A stretch of DNA of 64,000 nucleotides, from assembly GCA_963170055.1 (NCBI GenBank), contig CAUJGJ010000010.1, forward strand, positions 1 to 64,000. The letters run 5' to 3'. Positions 10,952 to 23,400 of this stretch are shown piece by piece. The number at the start of each line of letters is the position of its first letter. Positions within the stretch are counted from its first letter, which is position 1. The position numbers and the translations under genes are program-made. The stretch comes from Halisarca cf. caerulea (taxonomy: Eukaryota > Porifera > Demospongiae > Chondrillida > Halisarcidae). Under the pieces are notes generated by a model that searched no databases, was not told the DNA's origin, and worked only from the letters and a program-made list of their open reading frames with translations.

Positions 10952-13000
10952 TTTGTGTAGTGTTGGATATGCTGGTGCTAATACCAATATTTGGCACTAG
11001 CACCACGTACATTCCCAGTGGTCACACATAAAGTTTCTGAAGTGCTGTGGTCGCTTTTGTGTAGTGTTTGATATGCTTGTGCTAATACCAATATTTGGCA
11101 ATAGCACCACACACATTCCCAGTGGACACACATGACCTTTCTGAAGCGCTGTGAGCGCATTTGTGTAGTGTTGGATATGTTAGTGCTAATACTAATATTT
11201 GGCAATAGCACCACGCACATTCCCAGGGGACACACATGACCTTTCTGAAGCGCGGTGAGCGCATTTGTGTAGTGTTGGATATGCTGGTGCTAATACCAAT
11301 ATTTGGCACTAGCACCCCGCACATTCCCAGGGGACACACATGAAGTTTCTGAAGTACTGTGGGCGTATTTATGTAGTGTTGGATATGCTGGTGCTAATAC
11401 CAATATTTGGCACTAGCACCATGCACATTCCCAGTGGACACATAAGAAGTTTCTTAACTACTGTGGGCGTATTTGTGTAGTGTTGGATATGCTGGTGCTA
11501 ATACCAATATTTGGCACTAGCACCACGCACATTCCCAGTGGACACACATGAAGTTTCTGAAGTGCTGTGGGCGTATTTGTTTAGTGTTGGATATACTGGT
11601 GCTAATACCAATATTTGGCACTAGCACCACGCACATTCCCAGTGGACACACATGACCTTTCTGAAGTGCTGTGGGCGTATTTGTGTAGTGTTGGATATGC
11701 TGGTGCTAATACCAATATTTGGCACTAACACCACGCACATTCCCAGTGGACACACATGACCTTTCTGAAGTTCTGTGAGCGCATTTGTGTAGTGTTGGAT
11801 ACGCTATTGCTAATACTGATATTTGGCACTAGCACCACGCACATTCCCAGTGGACACACATGAAGTTTCTGAAGATCTGGGGGCGTATTTGTGTAGTTTT
11901 GGATATGCTGGTGCTAATACTAATATTTGGCACTAGCACCCCACACATTCCCAGGGGACACACATGAAGTTTCTGAAGTGCTGTGGGCGTATTTGTGTAG
12001 TGTTGTATATGCTGGTGCTAATACCAATATTTGGCACTAGCACCACGCACATTCCCAGTGGACACACAAGAAGTTTCTTAACTACTGTGGGCGTATTTGT
12101 GTAGTGTTGGATATGCTGGTGCTAATACCAATATTTGGCACTAGTACCACGCACATTCCCAGTGGACACACATGAAGTTTCTGAAGTGCTGTGGGCGTAT
12201 TTGTGTAGTGTTGGATATACTGGTGCTAATACCAATATTTGGCACTAGCACCACGCACATTCCCAGTGGACACACATGACCTTTCTGAAGCGCTGTGAGC
12301 GCATTTGTGTAGTGTTGGATATGCTGGTGCTAATACTAATATTTGGCACTAGCACCCCGTACATTCCCAGGGGACACACATGAAGTTTCTGAAGTACTGT
12401 GGGCGTATTTGTGTAGTGTTGGATATGCTGGTGCTAATACCTATATTTGGTACTAGCACTACGCACATTCCCAGTGGACACACATGAAGTTTCTGAACTA
12501 CAGTGGGCGTATTTGTGTAATGTTGGATATGCTGGATCTAATACCATTATTTGGCACTAGCACCACGCACATTCCCAGTGGACACACATGACCTTTCTGA
12601 AGTTCTGTGGGCGTATTTGTGTAGTGTTGGATATGCTGGTGCTAGTACTAATATTTGGCACTAGCACCACGCACATTCCCAGTGGACACACATGAAGTTT
12701 CTTAACTACTGTGGGCGTATTTGTGTAATGTTGGATATGCTTGTTCTAATACCATTATTTGGCACTACCACCGCGCACAATCCCAGTGGACACACATGAC
12801 CTTTCTGAAGTGCTTTAAGCGCATTTGTGTAGTGTTGGATATGCTGGTGCTAATACCAATATTTGGCACTAGCACCACGCCCATTCCCAGTTGACACACA
12901 TGACCTTTCTGAAGTGCTGTGGGCGTATTTGTGTAGTGTTGGATATGCTGGTGCTAATACCTATATTTGGTACTAGCACTACGCACATTCCCAATGGACA
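10952..13000 (+). repeat. 24-monomer HOR, copy B, shortened and reshuffled
   Basis: The match to copy A holds at +2496 up to about 11915. It then drops to +2184 (21 monomers) through an in-register hybrid monomer at 11857-11960. Near 12430 the best match is +1664, and from 12585 it is again +2184. Copy B therefore lost three monomers and changed the order of a small group carrying ACCTATATTTGGTACTAG. All steps are whole monomers. A second rearrangement or conversion from another block is the simplest reading. Confidence 0.75.
11857..11960 (+). repeat. Hybrid monomer at a three-monomer deletion
   Basis: The left part matches the monomer starting at 9361 (CTGAAGATCTGGGGGCG, GTAGTTTTGG). The right part (ATACTAATATT ... 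CACCCCACACATTCCC) matches the monomer whose tail is at about 9733-9770. The join lies between, inside the conserved GGATATGCTGGTGCTAATAC stretch. The unit keeps normal length, as expected for in-register recombination between homologous monomers. Confidence 0.78.
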
Positions 13001-14719
13001 CACATGAAGTTTCTGAACTACAGTGGGCGTATTTGTGTAATGTTGGATATGCTGGATCTAATACCAATATTTGGCACTAGCACCACGCACATTCCCATTG
13101 GACACACATGAAGTTTATTAACTACAGTGGGCGTATTTGTGTAGTGTTGGATATGCTGGTGCTAATACCAATATTTGGCACTAGCACCACGCACATTCCC
13201 AGTGGACACACATGAAGTTTCTTAACTACTGTGAGCGTATTTATGTAATGTTGGATATGCTGGATCTAATACCAATATTTGGCACTAGCACCACGCACAT
13301 TCCCATTGGACACACATGAAGTTTATTAACTACAGTGGGCGTATTTGTGTAGTGTTGGATATGCTGGTGCTAATACCAATATTTGGCACTAGCACCACGC
13401 ACATTCCCAGTGGACACACAAGAAGTTTCTGAAGTGTTGTGGGCGTATTTGTGTAGTGTTGGATATGCTGGTGCTAATACCAATATTTGGCACTAGCACC
13501 ACGCACATTCCCAGTGGACACACATGACCTTTCTGAAGTGCTGTGGGCGTATTTGTGTAGTGTTGGATATGCTGGTGCTAATACCAATATTTGGCACTAG
13601 CACCACGCACATTCCCAGTGGACACACATGAAGTTTCTTAACTACAGTGGGCGTATTTGTGTAGTGTTGGATATGCTGGTGCTAATACCAATATTTGGCA
13701 CTAGCACCACGCACATTCCCAGTGGACACACATGAAGTTTCTGAAGTGTTGTGGGCGTATTTGTGTAGTGTTTGATATGCTGGTGGTAATACCAATATTT
13801 GGCACTAGCACCACGCACATTCCCAGTTGACACACATGAAGTTTCTTAACTACTGTGAGCGTATTTGTATAATGTTGGATATGCTGGATCTAATACCAAT
13901 ATTTGGCACTAGCACCACGCACATTCCCATTGGACACACATGAAGTTTATTAACTACAGTGGGCGTATTTGTGTAGTGTTGGATATGCTGGTGCTAATAC
14001 CAATATTTGGCACTAGCACCACGCACATTCCCATTGGACACACATGAAGTTTCTGAAATGCTGTGGTCGCATTTGTGTACTGTTGGATATGCTGGTGCTA
14101 ATACCATTATTTGGCACTAGCACCGCGCACAATCCCAGTGGACACACATGACCTTTCTGAAGTGCTGTAAGCGTATTTGTGTAGTGTTGGATATGCTGGT
14201 GCTAATACCAATATTTGGCACTAGCACCACGCACATTCCCAGTGGACACACATGAAGTTTATAAAGTGCTGTGGTCGCATTTGTGTAGTGTTGGATATGC
14301 TGGTGCTAATACCAATATTTGGCACTAGCACCACGCACATTCCCAGTGGACACACATGAAGTTTCTCAAGTGTTGTGGGCGTATTTGTGTAGTGTTGGAT
14401 ATGCTGGTGCTAATACCAATATTTGGCACTAGCACCACCACATTCCCAGTGGACACACATGAAGTTTCTTAACTACTGTGGGCGTATTTGTGTAATGTTG
14501 GATATGCTGGATCTAATACCAATATTTGGCACTAGCACCACGCACATTCCCATTGGACACACATGAAGTTTATTAACTACAGTGGGCGTATTTGTGTAGT
14601 GTTGGATATGCTGGTGCTAATACCAATATTTGGCACTAGCACCACGCACATTCCCAGTGGACACACATGAAGTTTCTGAAGTGCTGTGCTCGCATTTGTG
14701 TAGTGTTGGATATGCTGGT
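13001..14719 (+). repeat. Satellite family carrying TATTAACTACAG and GGATCTAATACC units
   Basis: Monomers here alternate among a GTGAGCG/GTAATG/GGATCTA type, a CATTGG tail followed by AGTTTATTAACTACAG, and CTCAAGTGTTG or CTGAAGTGTTG types. The stretch recurs at the far right: 13241 and 63152, and 13642 and 63553, share the same offset of 49911 bp. A 1-bp deletion near 14438 (CACCACCACATT) is private to this block. No gene-like content is seen. Confidence 0.82.
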
Positions 14720-16175
14720 GCTAATACCAATATTTGGCACTAGCACCACGCACATTCCCAGTGGACACACATGAAGTTTCTCAAGTGTTGTGGGCGTATT
14801 TGTGTAGTGTTGGATATGCTGGTGCTAATACCAATATTTGGCACTAGCACCACGCACATTCCCAGTGGACACACATGAAGTTTCTGAAGTGCTGTGGGCG
14901 TATTTGTGCAGTGTTGGATATGCTGGTGGTAATACCAATATTTGGTACTAGCACCACGCACATTCCCAGTGGACACACATGAAGTTTCTTAACTACTGTG
15001 AGCGTATTTGTGTAATGTTGGATATGCTGGATCTAATACCAATATTTGGCACTAGCACCACGCACATTCCCATTGGACACACATGAAGTTTATTAACTAC
15101 AGTGGGCGTATTTGTGTAGTGTTGGATATGCTGGTGCTAATACCAATATTTGGCACTAGCACCACGCACATTCCCAGTGGACACACATGAAGTTTCTGAA
15201 GTGCTGTGCTCGCATTTGTGTAGTGTTGGATATGCTGGTGCTAATACCAATATTTGGCACTAGCACCACGCACATTCCCAGTGGACACACATGAAGTTTC
15301 TCAAGTGTTGTGGGCGTATTTGTGTAGTGTTGGATATGCTGGTGCTAATACCAATATTTGGCACTAGCACCACGCACATTCCCAGTGGACACACATGAAG
15401 TTTCTGAAGTGTTGTGGGCGTATTTGTGTAGTGTTGGATATGCTGGTGGTAATACCAATATTTGGCACTAGCACCACGCACATTCCCAGTGGACACACAT
15501 GAAGTTTCTTAACTACTGTGAGCGTATTTGTGTAATGTTGGATATGCTGGATCTAATACCAATATTTGGCACTAGCACCACGCACATTCCCATTGGACAC
15601 ACATGAAGTTTATTAACTACAGTGGGCGTATTTGTGTAGTGTTGGATATGCTGGTGCTAATACCAATATTTGGCACTAGCACCACGCATATTCCCAGAGG
15701 ACACACATGAAGTTTCTTAACTACTGTGGGCGTATTTGTCTAGTGTTGGATATGCTGGTGCTAATACCAATATTTGGCACTAGCACCACGCACATTCCCA
15801 GTGGACACACATGAAGTTTCTGAAATGCTGTGGTCGCATTTGTGTACTGTTGGATATACTGGTGCTAATACCATTATTTGGCACTAGCACCGCGCACAAT
15901 CCCAGTGGACACACATGACCTTTCTGAAGTGCTGTGGGCGTATTTGTGTAGTGTTTGATATGCTGGTGCTAATACCAATATTTGGCACTAGCACCACGCA
16001 CATTCCCAGTGGACACACATGAAGTTTCTGAAGTGCTGTGGTCGCATTTGTGTAGTGTTGGATATGCTGGTGCTAATACCAATATTTGGCACTAGCACCA
16101 CGCACATTCCCAGAGGACACACATGAAGTTTCTTAACTACAGTGGGCGTATTTGTGTAGTGTTGGATATGCTGGT
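14720..16175 (+). repeat. 14-monomer HOR, copy A
   Basis: This 1456-bp unit is followed immediately by a near-identical copy. Inside it a five-monomer (520 bp) subunit repeats: GGATCTA type, TATTAACTACAG type, GTGCTCGC type, TCTCAAGTGTTG type and GGTGGTAATACC type. Examples 520 bp apart are 14740 and 15260. The remaining monomers include CGCATATTCCCAGAGG (near 15683) and an accompanying GAAATGCTGTGGTCGC unit. Confidence 0.88.
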
Positions 16176-17631
16176 GCTAATACCAATATTTGGCACTAGC
16201 ACCACGCACATTCCCAGTGGACACACATGAAGTTTCTCAAGTGTTGTGGGCGTATTTGTGTAGTGTTGGATATGCTGGTGCTAATACCAATATTTGGCAC
16301 TAGCACCACGCACATTCCCAGTGGACACACATGAAGTTTCTGAAGTGCTGTGGGCGTATTTGTGCAGTGTTGGATATGCTGGTGGTAATACCAATATTTG
16401 GCACTAGCACCACGCACATTCCCAGTGGACACACATGAAGTTTCTTAACTACTGTGAGCGTATTTGTGTAATGTTGGATATGCTGGATCTAATACCAATA
16501 TTTGGCACTAGCACCACGCACATTCCCATTGGACACACATGAAGTTTATTAACTACAGTGGGCGTATTTGTGTAGTGTTGGATATGCTGGTGCTAATACC
16601 AATATTTGGCACTAGCACCACGCACATTCCCAGTGGACACACATGAAGTTTCTGAAGTGCTGTGCTCGCATTTGTGTAGTGTTGGATATGCTGGTGCTAA
16701 TACCAATATTTGGCACTAGCACCACGCACATTCCCAGTGGACACACATGAAGTTTCTCAAGTGTTGTGGGCGTATTTGTGTAGTGTTGGATATGCTGGTG
16801 CTAATACCAATATTTGGCACTAGCACCACGCACATTCCCAGTGGACACACATGAAGTTTCTGAAGTGTTGTGGGCGTATTTGTGTAGTGTTGGATATGCT
16901 GGTGGTAATACCAATATTTGGCACTAGCACCACGCACATTCCCAGTGGACACACATGAAGTTTCTTAACTACTGTGAGCGTATTTGTGTAATGTTGGATA
17001 TGCTGGATCTAATACCAATATTTGGCACTAGCACCACGCACATTCCCATTGGACACACATGAAGTTTATTAACTACAGTGGGCGTATTTGTGTAGTGTTG
17101 GATATGCTGGTGCTAATACCAATATTTGGCACTAGCACCACGCATATTCCCAGAGGACACACATGAAGTTTCTTAACTACTGTGGGCGTATTTGTCTAGT
17201 GTTGGATATGCTGGTGCTAATACCAATATTTGGCACTAGCACCACGCACATTCCCAGTGGACACACATGAAGTTTCTGAAATGCTGTGGTCGCATTTGTG
17301 TACTGTTGGATATACTGGTGCTAATACCATTATTTGGCACTAGCACCGCGCACAATCCCAGTGGACACACATGACCTTTCTGAAGTGCTGTGGGCGTATT
17401 TGTGTAGTGTTTGATATGCTGGTGCTAATACCAATATTTGGCACTAGCACCACGCACATTCCCAGTGGACACACATGAAGTTTCTGAAGTGCTGTGGTCG
17501 CATTTGTGTAGTGTTGGATATGCTGGTGCTAATACCAATATTTGGCACTAGCACCACGCACATTCCCAGAGGACACACATGAAGTTTCTTAACTACAGTG
17601 GGCGTATTTGTGTAGTGTTGGATATGCTGGT
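16176..17631 (+). repeat. 14-monomer HOR, copy B
   Basis: This block repeats 14720-16175 at +1456 with very few changes: 15260 matches 16716 and 15683 matches 17139. One change I saw is TTTGGTACTAG (about 14940) against TTTGGCACTAG (about 16396). Beyond 17631 the copies diverge, with AGAGG tails in place of AGTGG, which sets the right boundary to within a monomer. Confidence 0.88.
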
Positions 17632-20000
17632 GCTAATACCAATATTTGGCACTAGCACCACGCACATTCCCAGAGGACACACATGAAGTTTCTTAACTAC
17701 TGTGGGCGTATTTGTGTAGTGTTGGATATGCTTGTGTTAATGCCATTATTTGGCACTAGCACAACGCACATTCCCAGTGGACACACATGACCTTTCTTAA
17801 GTGCTGTGGTCGCATTTGTGTAGTGTTGGATATGCTGGTGCTAATACCAATATTTGGCACTAGCACCACGCACATTCCCAGTGGACACACATGAAGTTTC
17901 TGAAGTGTTGTGGGCGTATTTGTTTAATGCTGGATATGCTGGTGCTAATACCAATATTTGGCACTAGCACCACGCACATTCCCAGTGGACACACATGAAG
18001 TTTCTGAAGTGCTGTGGGCGTATTTGTGTAGTGTTGGATATGCTGGTGCTAATACCATTATTTGGCACTAGCACCGCGCACAATCCCAGTGGACACACAT
18101 GACCTTTCTGAAGTGCTGTGAGCGCATTTGTGTAGTGTTGGATATACTGGTGCTAATACCAATATTTGGCACTAGCATCACACATATTCCCAATGGACAC
18201 ACATGAAGTTTCTGAAGTACTGTGAGCGTATTTGTGTAGTGTTGGATAAGCTGGTGCTAAGACTAATATTTGGCACTAGCACCATGCACATTCCCAGTGG
18301 ACACACATGAAGTTACTGAAGTACTGCGGGCGTATTTGTGTAGTGCTGGATATGCTGGTCCTAATACCAATATTTGGAACTAGCACCACACACATTCACA
18401 GTGGACACACATGAAGTTTACGAAGTGCTGTGAGCGTATTAAAGTAGTGTTGGATATGCTGGTGCTAATACCAATATTTGGTAATAGGACCACGCACATT
18501 CCCAGTGGACACACGTGAAGTTTCTTAACTACTGTGGGCGTATTTGTGTAGTGTTGGATATGCTGGTGCTAATACCAATATTTGGCACTAGCACCGCACA
18601 CATTCCCAGTGGACACACATGACCTTTCTGAAGTTCTGTCAGCGCATTTGTGTATTGTTGGATATGCTGGTGCTAATACCAATGTTTGGCACTAGCACTA
18701 CGCACATTCCCAGTGGACACACATGAAGTTTCGGAAGTGTTGTGGGCGTATTTGTTTAATGTTGGATATGCTGGTGCTAAGACCAATATTTGGCACTAGC
18801 ACCACGCACATTCTCAGTGGACACACATGAAGTTTCTGAAGTGCTGTGGGCGTATTTGTGTAATGTTGGATATGCTGGTGCTAATACCATTATTTGGCAC
18901 TAGCACCGCGCACAATCCCAGTGGACACACATGACCTTTCTGAAGTGCTGTGAGCGCATTTGTGTAGTGTTGGATATGCTTGTGCTAATACCAATATTTG
19001 GCACTAGCACCACACATATTCCCAATGGACACACATGAAGTTTCTGAAGTACTGTGAGCGTATTTGTGTAGTGTTGGATAAGCTGGTGCTAAAACTAATA
19101 TTTGGCACTAGCACCATACACATTCCCAGTGGACACACATGAAGTTTCTGAAGTGCTGTGGGCGTATTTGTGTAGTGTTGGATATGCTGGTGCTAATACC
19201 AATATTTGGCACTAGCACCACGCACATTCCCAGTGGACACACATGAAGTTTCTGAAGTGCTGTGGGCGTATTTGAGTAGTGTTGGATATGCTGGTGCTAA
19301 TACCAATATTTGGCACTAGCACCACGTACATTCCCAGTGGACACACATGAAGTTTCTTAACTACTGTGGGCGTATTTGTGTAATGTTGGATATGCTGGAT
19401 CTAATACCAATATTTGGCACTAGCACCACGCACAGTCCCAGTGGACACACATAACCTTTCTGAAGTGCTGTGAGCGCATTGGTGTAGTGTTGGATATGCT
19501 GGTGCTAATACCAATATTTGGCACTAGCACCACGCACATTCCCAGAGGACACACATGAAGTTTCTTAACTACTGTGGGCGTATTTGTGTACTGTTGGATA
19601 TGCTGGTGCTAATACCATTATTTGGCACTAGCACCGCGCACAATCCCAGTGGAGACACATGACCTTTCTTGAATGCTGTGAGCGCATTTGTGTAGTGTTG
19701 GATATGCTGGTACTAATACCAATATTTAGCACTAGCACCACGCACATTCCCAGTGGACACACATGAAGTTTCTGAAGTGCTGTGGTCGCATTTGTGTAGT
19801 GTTGGATATGCTGGTGCTAATACCAATATTTGGCACTAGCATCACGCACATTCCCAGTGGACACACATGAAGTTTCTGAAGTGTTGTGGGCGTATTTGTG
19901 TTGTGTTGGATATGCTGGTGCTAATACCAATATTTGGCACTAGCACCACGCACATTCCCAGTTGACACACATGAAGTTTCTGAAGTGTTGTGGGCGTATT
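17632..20000 (+). repeat. More diverged satellite block with an 8-monomer module
   Basis: A module running TTTGTTTAATG, then CCATTATT/CCGCGC, then CACATATTCCCAATGG, then GGATAAGCTGG occurs at about 17888-18300 and again 832 bp (8 monomers) later at 18720-19130. It also appears 22 monomers (2288 bp) from the first, at 20176-20600. Private variants are denser than in neighbouring blocks, for example GCGTATTAAAGTAG (18435) and GGTAATAGGACC (18480), which suggests older or less homogenised sequence. Confidence 0.78.
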
Positions 20001-21400
20001 TGTGTAGTGTTTGATATGCTTTTGCTAATGCCATTATTTGGCACTAGCACCACGCACATTCCCAGTGGAAACACATGACCTTTCTGAAGTTCTGTGAGCG
20101 CATTTGTGTAGTGTTGGATATGCTGGTGCTAATACCAATATTTGGCACTAGCACCACTCACATTCCCAGTGGACACACATGAAGTTTCTGAAGTACTGTG
20201 GGCGTATTTGTTTAATGTTGGATATGCTGGTGCTAATACCAATATTTGGCACTAGCACCACGCACATTCTCAGTGGACACTCATGAAGTTTCTGAAGTGC
20301 TGTGGGCGTATTTGTGTAGTGTTGGATATGCTGGTGCTAATACCATTATTTGGCACTAGCACCGCGCACAATCCCAGTGGACACACATGACCTTTCTGAA
20401 GTGCTGTGAGCGCATTTGTGTAGTGTTGGATATGCTGGTGCTAATACCAATATTTGGCACTAGCACCACACATATTCCCAATGGACACACATGAAGTTTC
20501 TGAAGTACTGTGAGCGTATTTGTGTAGTGTTGGATAAGCTGGTGCTGAGACTAATATTTGGCACTAGCACCATGCACATTCCCAGTGGACACACATGAAG
20601 TTACTGAAGTACTGCGGGCGTATTTGTGTAGTGCTGGATATGCTGGTGCTAATACCAATATTTGGAACTAGCACCACACACATTCCCAGTGGACACACAT
20701 GAAGTTTACGAAGTGCTGTGAGCGTATTAAAGTAGTGTTGGATATGCTGGTGCTAATACCAATATTTGGTAATAGGACCACGCACATTCCCAGTGGACAC
20801 ACGTGAAGTTTCTTAACTACTGTGGGCGTATTTGTGTAATGTTGGATATGCTGGTGCTAATACCAATATTTGGCACTAGCACCGCACACATTCCCAGTGG
20901 ACACACATGACCTTTCTGAAGTGCTGTGGGCGTATTTGTGTAGTGTTGGATATGCTGGTGCTATTACCAATATTTGGCACTAGCACAACGCACATTCCCA
21001 GTGGACAAACATGAAGTTTCTGAAGTGCTGTGGGCGTATTTGTGTAGTGTTGGATATGCTGGTGCTAATACCAATATTTGGCACTAGCACCACGCACATT
21101 CCCAGAGGACACACATGAAGTTTCTTAACTACTGTGGGCGTATTTGTGTAGTGTTGGATATGCTGGTGCTAATACCAATATTTGGCACTAGCACCACGCA
21201 CATTCCCAGTGGACACACATGAAGTTTGTGAAGTGTTGTGGGCGTATTTGTGTAGTGTTGGATATGCTGGTGCTAATACCAATATTTGGCACTAGCACTA
21301 CGCACATTCCCAGTGGACACACATGAAGTTTCTGAAGTGCTGTGGTCGCATTTGTGTACTGTAGGATATGCTGGTGCTAATACCAATATTTGGCACTAGC
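20001..21400 (+). repeat. 22-monomer partial repeat of the 17.7-18.6 kb segment
   Basis: From about 20030 to 20900 this stretch matches 17740-18610 at +2288. Shared rare variants are TAATGCCATTATT (17738 and 20026), GCGTATTAAAGTAG (18435 and 20723) and GGTAATAGGACC (18480 and 20768). After about 20900 the match is lost and ordinary monomers lead into the next block. Only about nine of the 22 monomers are visibly duplicated, so later events have erased the rest or the exchange was partial. Confidence 0.75.
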
Positions 21401-23400
21401 ACCACCCACATTCCCAGTGGACACACATGAAGTTTCTTAACTACTGTGGGCGTATTTGTGTAATGTTGGATATGCTTGTTTTAATACCATTATTTGGCAC
21501 TAGCACCGCGCAAAATCCCAGTGGACACACATGACCTTTCTGAAGTGCTGTGAGCGCATTTGTGTAGTGTTGGATATGCTGTTGCTAATACCAATATTTG
21601 GCACTAGCACCACGCACATTCCCAGTGGACACACATGACCTTTCTGAAGTTGTGTGAGCGTATTTGTGTAGTGTTGGATATGCTGGTCCTAATACCAATA
21701 TTTGGCAATAGCACCACGCACATTCCCAGTGGACACACATGAAGTTTCTGAAGTGCTGTGGTCGCATTTGTGTAGTGTTGGATATGCTGGTGCTAATACC
21801 AATATTTGGCACTAGCACCACGCACATTCCCAGAGGACACTCATGAAGTTTCTTAACTACAGTGGGCGTATTTGTGTAGTGTTGGATATGCTGGTGCTAA
21901 TACCAATATTTGGCACTAGCACCACGCACATTCCCAGAGGACACACATTGTGTTTCTAAACTACTGTTGGCGTATTTGTGTAATGTTGGATATGCTTGTG
22001 CTAATACCATTATTTGGCACTAGCACCGCGCACAATCCCAGTGGACACACATGACCTTTCTGAAGGGCTGTGAGCGTATTTGTGTAGTATTGGATATGCT
22101 CGTGCTAATACCAATATTTGGCACTAGCACCACGCACATTCCCAGAGGACACACATGAAGTTTCTTAACTACAGTGGGCGTATTTGTGTAGTGTTGGATA
22201 TGCTGGTGCTAATACCAATATTTGGCACTAGCACCACGCACATTCCAAGAGGACACACATGAAGTTTCTTAACTACAGTGGGCGTATTTGTGTAATGTTG
22301 GATATGCTGGTGCTAATACCAATATTTGGCACTAGCACCACGCACATTCCCAGTGGACACACATAACCTTTCTGAAGTTGTGAGGGCGTATGTGTATAGT
22401 GTTGGATATGCTGGTGCTAATACCAATATTTGGCACTAGCACCACGCACATTCCCAGTGGACATACATGAAGTTTCTTAACTACTGTGGGCGTATTTGTG
22501 TAATGTTGGATATGCTTGTTTTAATACCATTATTTGGCACTAGCACCGCGCAATATCCCAGTGGACACACATGACCTTTCTGAAGTGCTGTTAGCGCATT
22601 TGTGTAGTGTTGGATATGCTGGTGCTAATACCAATATTTGGCACTAGCACCACGCACATTCCCAGTGGACACACATGAAGTTTCTGAAGTGCTGTGGTCG
22701 CATTTGTGTAGTGTTGGATATGCTGGTGCTAATACCAATATTTGGCACTAGCACCACGCACATTCCCAGTGGACACACATGAAGTTTCTGAAGTGCTGTG
22801 GTCGCATTTGTGTACTGTAGGATATGCTGGTGCTAATACCAATATTTGGCACTAGCACCACCCACATTCCCAGTGGACACACATTAAGTTTCTTAACTAC
22901 TGTGGGCGTATTTGTGTAATGTTGGATATGCTTGTTTTAATACCATTATTTGGCACTAGCACCGCGCAAAATCCCAGTGGACACACATGACCTTTCTGAA
23001 GTGCTGTGAGCGCATTTGTGTAGTGTTGGATATGCTGTTGCTAATACCAATATTTGGCACTAGCACCACGCACATTCCCAGTGGACACACATGAAGTTTC
23101 TTAACTACTGTGGGCGTATTTGTGTAGTGTTGGATATGCTGGTGCTAATACCAATATTTGGCACTAGCACTACGCACATTCCCAGTGGACACACATGAAG
23201 TTTCTGAAGTGCTGTGGTCGCATTTGTGTACTGTAGGATATGCTGGTGCTAATACCAATATTTGGCACTAGCACCACCCACATTCCCAGTGGACACACAT
23301 GAAGTTTCTTAACTACTGTGGGCGTATTTGTGTAGTGTTGGATATGCTGTTGCTAATACCAATATTTGGCACTAGCACCACGCACATTCCCAGTGGACAC
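21401..23400 (+). repeat. 19-monomer HOR, copy A
   Basis: The CACATTGTG monomer at 21944 recurs at 23920, exactly 1976 bp (19 monomers) later. Between them are the rare GAAGTTGTGAGGGCG unit (22373, with GTATAGTG), CATTCCAAGAGG and GTTTTAATACCATTATT with CGCGCAATAT. Three extra monomers around 23097-23408 interrupt the correspondence, after which the offset to copy B is 1664 bp (16 monomers). No coding content is seen. Confidence 0.82.

Noticed and set aside
14436..14460. Possible sequencing or assembly error at the 1-bp loss CACCACCACATT.
   Set aside because: It cannot be told from a true private allele without reads. The following monomers keep a coherent phase, so it is counted as a real event in the ledger, with reservation.
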